Shown: positions 7,248-9,665 of the stretch, piece by piece
Layout of the letters: each line of letters begins with the position of its first letter
How positions within the stretch are numbered: the stretch's first letter is position 1
Source of the DNA: an uncultured Akkermansia sp.
GTDB lineage: Bacteria > Verrucomicrobiota > Verrucomicrobiia > Verrucomicrobiales > Akkermansiaceae
Direction of reading: 5' to 3'
Assembly (NCBI GenBank): GCA_904501955.1
Contig: CAJGCY010000096.1
Coordinates: 1-9,665, forward strand
DNA length: 9,665 nt
Notes under the pieces: model-generated
Told to the model about the DNA's origin: nothing
What the model saw: the letters and a program-made list of their open reading frames with translations, nothing else
Databases searched by the model: none
Program-made: the position numbers and the translations under genes

Positions 7248-8090
7248 TCAGCGCTTCTTGTTCTTTTTGTTCTTGTTCTTTTTGCCACCTTTGCGGCCGG
7301 TATCTTCCGCCTCTTCTGCATCGGCAGCGGGGGTATCCGTCGTGGTGGGGGTGGTGGTATCCGTGCCTTCCGTGGTGCTGTCATCCGCAGGCGTGGGGGC
7401 AGGGGTGATGGGGGAGGTGGCGTCTCTGTCTATCTGGCGTACGGCCGGGTAGAAGGTGCCTGCCCAAGCAGCGTAGGGGGTCTCGTCGATGCTGCAAACG
7501 GTGAAGGTGTTGTCCTTGCTGCGGGTCCACCACTCGCTCTTGAGGTTTTTCTTGACGGAATTGTCGAAGATGGCGTCCTCACCATCCTTGCGAATGCCGT
7601 TGAACTCCGTTTCGATGGCCACGCCTAACAGTTTGCCCTTCAGGTCGCCCTTGCCTTTCTTGTTGAGGCGGATAGCCGTGCTCGGGGGAATGAATACGCC
7701 CACGCTCATTTCCGTCTTGGTGACGTCACCGCTGCCGCTCAGGGGAATGTCCACATAGGTAATCTCTTTGGAGAGCACAACGCGCTTGTCGCCGGCCTCT
7801 ACCAAAAGGTGTGCCTTGAAGGTGAGCTGTGATACGAAGTGGGCGGAGTCGTCGCCCTTGGCCTTCGCCTCAATCTGTACCGGAATGTTCACCACCTGCC
7901 AGGGTGTGATGGGCTGTGAGGTCAAGCCCTGGCCGGGGAATCCGAATGTCTGGGGCATGCCCAGCTTCTCAATCTTCGTGGAGCTGCCTTTGGCATTCAG
8001 GGTTACGCGTACGGAGGTCGCGTCCGTAGCGGTGGCGGTCATAGCTGCGCATACGGCACCGGCAAAAATGGTAAAAAGAGCACTTTTCAT
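7248..8090 (-). CDS. Amuc_1102-family secreted pilus-like protein with basic C-terminal tail
   Basis: First gene of the operon, 280 residues from the ATG at 8090. A TTG two codons upstream (8096) is in frame, but the ATG gives a cleaner signal peptide: MK, then a hydrophobic stretch to about residue 18 and Ala/Thr-rich cleavage sites near 21-24. Residues about 26-220 are beta-rich, consistent with the Ig-like fold reported for Amuc_1102. They are followed by a Thr/Pro/Asp/Glu-rich linker (about 224-264) and a strongly basic end, GGKKNKNKKNKKR (268-280). No membrane span follows the signal peptide, so it should be periplasmic or surface-exposed. Its position at the head of the operon fits a structural or adaptor component. 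The family is inferred from gene order and general features; the molecular role is unknown. A promoter candidate lies just upstream. Confidence 0.75.
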   Translation of the reverse strand: MKSALFTIFAGAVCAAMTATATDATSVRVTLNAKGSSTKIEKLGMPQTFGFPGQGLTSQPITPWQVVNIPVQIEAKAKGDDSAHFVSQLTFKAHLLVEAGDKRVVLSKEITYVDIPLSGSGDVTKTEMSVGVFIPPSTAIRLNKKGKGDLKGKLLGVAIETEFNGIRKDGEDAIFDNSVKKNLKSEWWTRSKDNTFTVCSIDETPYAAWAGTFYPAVRQIDRDATSPITPAPTPADDSTTEGTDTTTPTTTDTPAADAEEAEDTGRKGGKKNKNKKNKKR

Positions 8091-8116
8091 GGTCAAAAAT
8101 TCAGATGTGTGCTATA

Positions 8117-8145
8117 CTTATACACAATATTGCTTGGCTTGGCGA
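8117..8145 (-). promoter_or_regulatory. Candidate promoter of the pilus-like operon
   Basis: On the minus strand TCGCCA (8140-8145, four of six to -35) lies 17 bases from TATAAG (8117-8122, five of six to -10). Transcription would begin near 8110, giving a leader of about 20 bases before the ATG at 8090. No other candidate in this divergent region is better placed for the operon. Confidence 0.55.
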
Positions 8146-8168
8146 GAATAAACTTGAGCATGAAGCGT

Positions 8169-8206
8169 TTTTTTTCACCCTGAGGCCGGGGTAGGGTGAT
8201 AAAAAA
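8169..8206. repeat. Long inverted repeat centred between divergent promoters
   Basis: TCACCCT (8175-8181) pairs with AGGGTGA (8193-8199) around an 11-base loop. The stem extends outward through a T run (8169-8174) and an A run (8201-8206), with one unpaired T at 8200. The T run comes before the GC stem and the A run after it on either strand, so it is not an intrinsic terminator in either direction. It lies about 22-23 bases from both -35 candidates. Confidence 0.6.
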
Positions 8207-8228
8207 GCAGCACAGACGGTAAATTGGC

Positions 8229-8257
8229 TTGTTTATGAGGGGTGGCTGTGGTATAAG
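8229..8257 (+). promoter_or_regulatory. Candidate lgt promoter
   Basis: TATAAG (8252-8257, five of six to -10) is preceded at 17-base spacing by TTGTTT (8229-8234, matching only TTG of the -35). The start of transcription would fall near 8264, only about 5-7 bases before the lgt ATG at 8270, so the message would be nearly leaderless. The GTATAAG core is the same as in the divergent operon promoter. Confidence 0.5.
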
Positions 8258-8269
8258 CTGCGTGTTATT

Positions 8270-9247
8270 ATGAATTTGTTAGCGTCTTACGTCCATAATC
8301 TGGATCCCGTTTTGCTGGAGGTGCCCGGCACAGCCATAGCTGTTCGTTGGTATGGTTTGGCTTACTTGATGGGGTTTTTCCTCGGTTTTTTGCTGCTTAG
8401 GTATCTTTCTTCCAAAAAACTTTATTGCGTAGAGAAGGATAAGCTGGGCGATTTCATCACGCTGGTGTGCTTGTTCGGCGTGGTGTGCGGTGGCCGCTTA
8501 GGTGAGTTCTTCTTCTATTGGTTGCCTCAGCATGGCTTCAGCGGTTTTTGCGAGGACCCCACTTGGGTGTTCCGCGTGTGGGAGGGCGGTATGGCTTCTC
8601 ACGGTGGTATCATCGGCGTGGCGTTGGTTGCTCTCTTGTACGCTCGTAAGCAAAAATATAACGCTGCTGCCCTGTTGGATGGTCTCGCCATCGCCGCTCC
8701 CATCGGCCTGTTCTTCGGCCGCGTGGCGAACTTCATCAACGGTGAGCTGTACGGCCGCATTTGCGCGGAGGATTCCTGCGTGGCGGTCAAGTTCCCCCAA
8801 GCGGTGGAGGCGCTCTCCGGTGAGCAAAAAGATGTCCTCTTCGGTAACTTATATATGCAAACGGGCGCTTTCCCCAGAACTTATGAGGAGCTGGTGACCC
8901 TTTGCCGTGAAAATGAAGTTTGCCGTGAGCTGGTGGCGAACGCCGTACCTGCCCGCTACCCCTCCCAGTTGTTTGAGGCTTTCGGTGAGGGCTTGTTGAT
9001 TTTGCTGGTTTTGGTGCTGGTGCGCCTGCGCTGGAAGAATGCACCCGCGGGTGTCTTTGCCGGTATGTTCGGTGTGCTGTATGCCATCGCTCGCGTCGTG
9101 TGTGAGTGCTTCAAAGAACCCGATGATGCCGTTTGGATGGGTATCACCAAGGGCCAATGGCTCTCTTTCGGTATCTTTGCCCTCGGTATTGCTCTCCTTT
9201 TCTATGCTTTCAAACAGAAAAAATGCCAAAATTTGCAGAAAAATTGA
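8270..9247 (+). CDS. lgt: Prolipoprotein diacylglyceryl transferase (Lgt)
   Basis: Lgt transfers diacylglycerol from phosphatidylglycerol to the lipobox cysteine of prolipoproteins in the inner membrane, the first step of lipoprotein maturation. The 325-residue product has several membrane spans and the family signatures: RWYGL with Tyr28, SHGG with His111, and GRVANFINGELYGR with Arg151, Asn154, Glu159 and Gly162. A further set, ARVVCECFKEPD, has Arg275 and Glu279. These line up with E. coli Tyr26, His103, Arg143, Asn146, Glu151, Gly154, Arg239 and Glu243. The stretch between NGELYGR and the PSQL motif (about 164-229) is longer than in E. coli, and that motif reads RYPSQLFE instead of RHPSQLYE. 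The ATG at 8270 matches the normal N-terminus; no Shine-Dalgarno precedes it. No terminator is seen between lgt and the tRNAs, so read-through is possible. Confidence 0.97.
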   Translation: MNLLASYVHNLDPVLLEVPGTAIAVRWYGLAYLMGFFLGFLLLRYLSSKKLYCVEKDKLGDFITLVCLFGVVCGGRLGEFFFYWLPQHGFSGFCEDPTWVFRVWEGGMASHGGIIGVALVALLYARKQKYNAAALLDGLAIAAPIGLFFGRVANFINGELYGRICAEDSCVAVKFPQAVEALSGEQKDVLFGNLYMQTGAFPRTYEELVTLCRENEVCRELVANAVPARYPSQLFEAFGEGLLILLVLVLVRLRWKNAPAGVFAGMFGVLYAIARVVCECFKEPDDAVWMGITKGQWLSFGIFALGIALLFYAFKQKKCQNLQKN

Positions 9248-9265
9248 AAAAATGCAAAAAAAAGC

Positions 9266-9294
9266 TTGCAATGTATCTGAAAATCGTGTAAACT
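9266..9294 (+). promoter_or_regulatory. Candidate promoter for the tRNA-Tyr/tRNA-Val pair
   Basis: TTGCAA (9266-9271, four of six to -35) is 17 bases from TAAACT (9289-9294, four of six to -10). Initiation near 9301 would give a short leader of about 30 bases before tRNA-Tyr. It lies just after the lgt stop codon, as expected for an independently expressed tRNA unit. Confidence 0.5.
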
Positions 9295-9331
9295 GACCTC
9301 GCACACCACTCAGTGGTTTGCAAAATAAAAT

Positions 9332-9414
9332 GGGTAGGTTCCCGAGCGGTCAAAGGGGGCAGACTGTAAATCTGCTATCGTACGATTTCGATGGTTCGAA
9401 TCCATCCCTGCCCA
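9332..9414 (+). tRNA. tRNA-Tyr (GTA)
   Basis: Acceptor strands GGGTAGG (9332-9338) and CCTGCCC (9407-9413) pair with one G-T wobble; the discriminator is A at 9414. The anticodon stem GCAGA/TCTGC (9359-9363, 9371-9375) carries loop CTGTAAA with anticodon GTA at 9366-9368. The T arm GATGG-TTCGAAT-CCATC (9390-9406) is perfect, and a long variable arm makes it class II, as expected of bacterial tRNA-Tyr. No CCA is encoded (TTG follows), so it must be added after transcription. Confidence 0.96.
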
Positions 9415-9424
9415 TTGCTCCCAT

Positions 9425-9497
9425 GCGGAGGTAGCTCAGTTGGTAGAGCAACACCTTGACATGGTGGAGGTCGTAGGTTCGAGTCCTATCCCCCGTA
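9425..9497 (+). tRNA. tRNA-Val (GAC)
   Basis: A 73-base cloverleaf 10 bases after tRNA-Tyr. The D stem GCTC/GAGC is perfect and the T loop is TTCGAGT. The anticodon GAC (9458-9460) sits in loop TTGACAT and reads valine codons GUC/GUU. Pairing is imperfect elsewhere: G9425-T9496 is a wobble at the acceptor end, A9429 faces C9492 in the acceptor stem, A9451 faces G9467 at the top of the anticodon stem, and G9473 faces T9489 in the T stem. No CCA is encoded. The identity is clear from the anticodon arm. Confidence 0.9.
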
Positions 9498-9505
9498 TAA
9501 CTTTT

Positions 9506-9537
9506 GTCCTTGCAGCTAATGCCGCAAGGACTTTTTT
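9506..9537 (+). terminator. Rho-independent terminator after the tRNA pair
   Basis: GTCCTTGC (9506-9513) pairs perfectly with GCAAGGAC (9524-9531) around a 10-base loop, followed immediately by six T (9532-9537). It begins 8 bases past the end of tRNA-Val and closes the plus-strand unit. Confidence 0.92.
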
Positions 9538-9600
9538 GTGTCGCGCTTTTTTACGTTTTCGGTTGTGTTCAAACTGCGGCTCACCCCCCCAAAAAAAACT

Positions 9601-9662
9601 GCTCGATAAATCGGAATTTGAAGAACGGTTTGCGAGCGTCAGCGAGCGGAATTCGGAGCCCC
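9601..9662 (-). repeat. Dispersed repeat arm, inverted copy of the left-edge element
   Basis: On the minus strand this reads GGGGCT, then AATTCCGCTCGCT, then TTCCGATTTATCGAGC (9601-9616), the same blocks and order as 286-335 on the plus strand. It has about 13 extra bases between the last two blocks. Just before it are a run of seven C (9584-9590) and a run of eight A (9591-9598). I see no gene between the tRNA terminator and the window end. Confidence 0.75.
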
Positions 9663-9665
9663 GTG

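Noticed and set aside
7242..7258. Hairpin AGAAGC-TCAGC-GCTTCT at the end of the Amuc_1102-type gene as a terminator
   Set aside because: The stem is only 6 bp and the nearest T run on the minus strand is more than 10 bases away. It may slow polymerase, but it cannot be called a terminator.
8091..8096. In-frame TTG start two codons upstream for the Amuc_1102-type gene
   Set aside because: The ATG at 8090 gives a normal short basic N-terminus for the signal peptide, and nothing favours TTG.
8169..8206. Divergent-region hairpin as a bidirectional terminator
   Set aside because: On both strands the T run comes before the GC stem and the A run follows it, the reverse of an intrinsic terminator.
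286..9662. CRISPR array, insertion sequence or composite transposon suggested by the end repeats
   Set aside because: There are no regularly spaced direct repeats, no transposase or integrase gene, and no target duplications; the arms are short and imperfect.

Overview
The window looks like chromosome of a member of Verrucomicrobiota, most likely Akkermansiaceae. The main reason is a block of five minus-strand genes (8090 down to 484) that matches, in order and in recognisable sequence, the Akkermansia muciniphila pilus-like locus Amuc_1102-1101-1100-1099-1098. This placement rests on gene order and remembered family features, because no database search was possible.

Layout. Positions 1-483 hold no gene I can support. 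They contain GC-rich palindromes and a dispersed-repeat arm, ending in a strong intrinsic terminator that closes the minus-strand operon. Reading down the minus strand from 8090: a secreted Ig-like pilus-like protein (Amuc_1102 family), a PilM protein naturally fused to a PilN-like membrane and periplasmic half (Amuc_1101 family), a single-span coiled-coil PilO/GspM-like protein (Amuc_1100 family, whose A. muciniphila member is the well-known host-signalling protein), a single-span protein with a calcium-type loop (Amuc_1099 family), and a TPR-containing outer-membrane secretin (Amuc_1098 family). Gaps between these genes are 31-40 bases, except 105 bases before the secretin, where there is a separate promoter candidate overlapping a palindrome. 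Positions 8091-8269 are a divergent promoter region with a central long inverted repeat. On the plus strand follow lgt (prolipoprotein diacylglyceryl transferase), tRNA-Tyr(GTA), tRNA-Val(GAC) and an intrinsic terminator. The last 65 bases carry an inverted copy of the repeat arm found at the left edge.

How it fits together. The minus-strand genes would build a trans-envelope machine: a cytoplasmic actin-like PilM domain tied through its own membrane span to a PilN-like periplasmic domain, PilO/GspM-like and GspC/PilP-like partners in the periplasm, an outer-membrane secretin, and a small secreted Ig-like component. No pilin, assembly or retraction ATPase, PilC-like platform or prepilin peptidase is encoded here, so these must lie elsewhere or the complex does something else. 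In layout the inner-membrane part resembles type II secretion (GspL, GspM, GspC, GspD) as much as type IV pili. Codon bias is strong in the secretin and pilM genes, which suggests good expression, and none of the six protein genes has a recognisable Shine-Dalgarno sequence.
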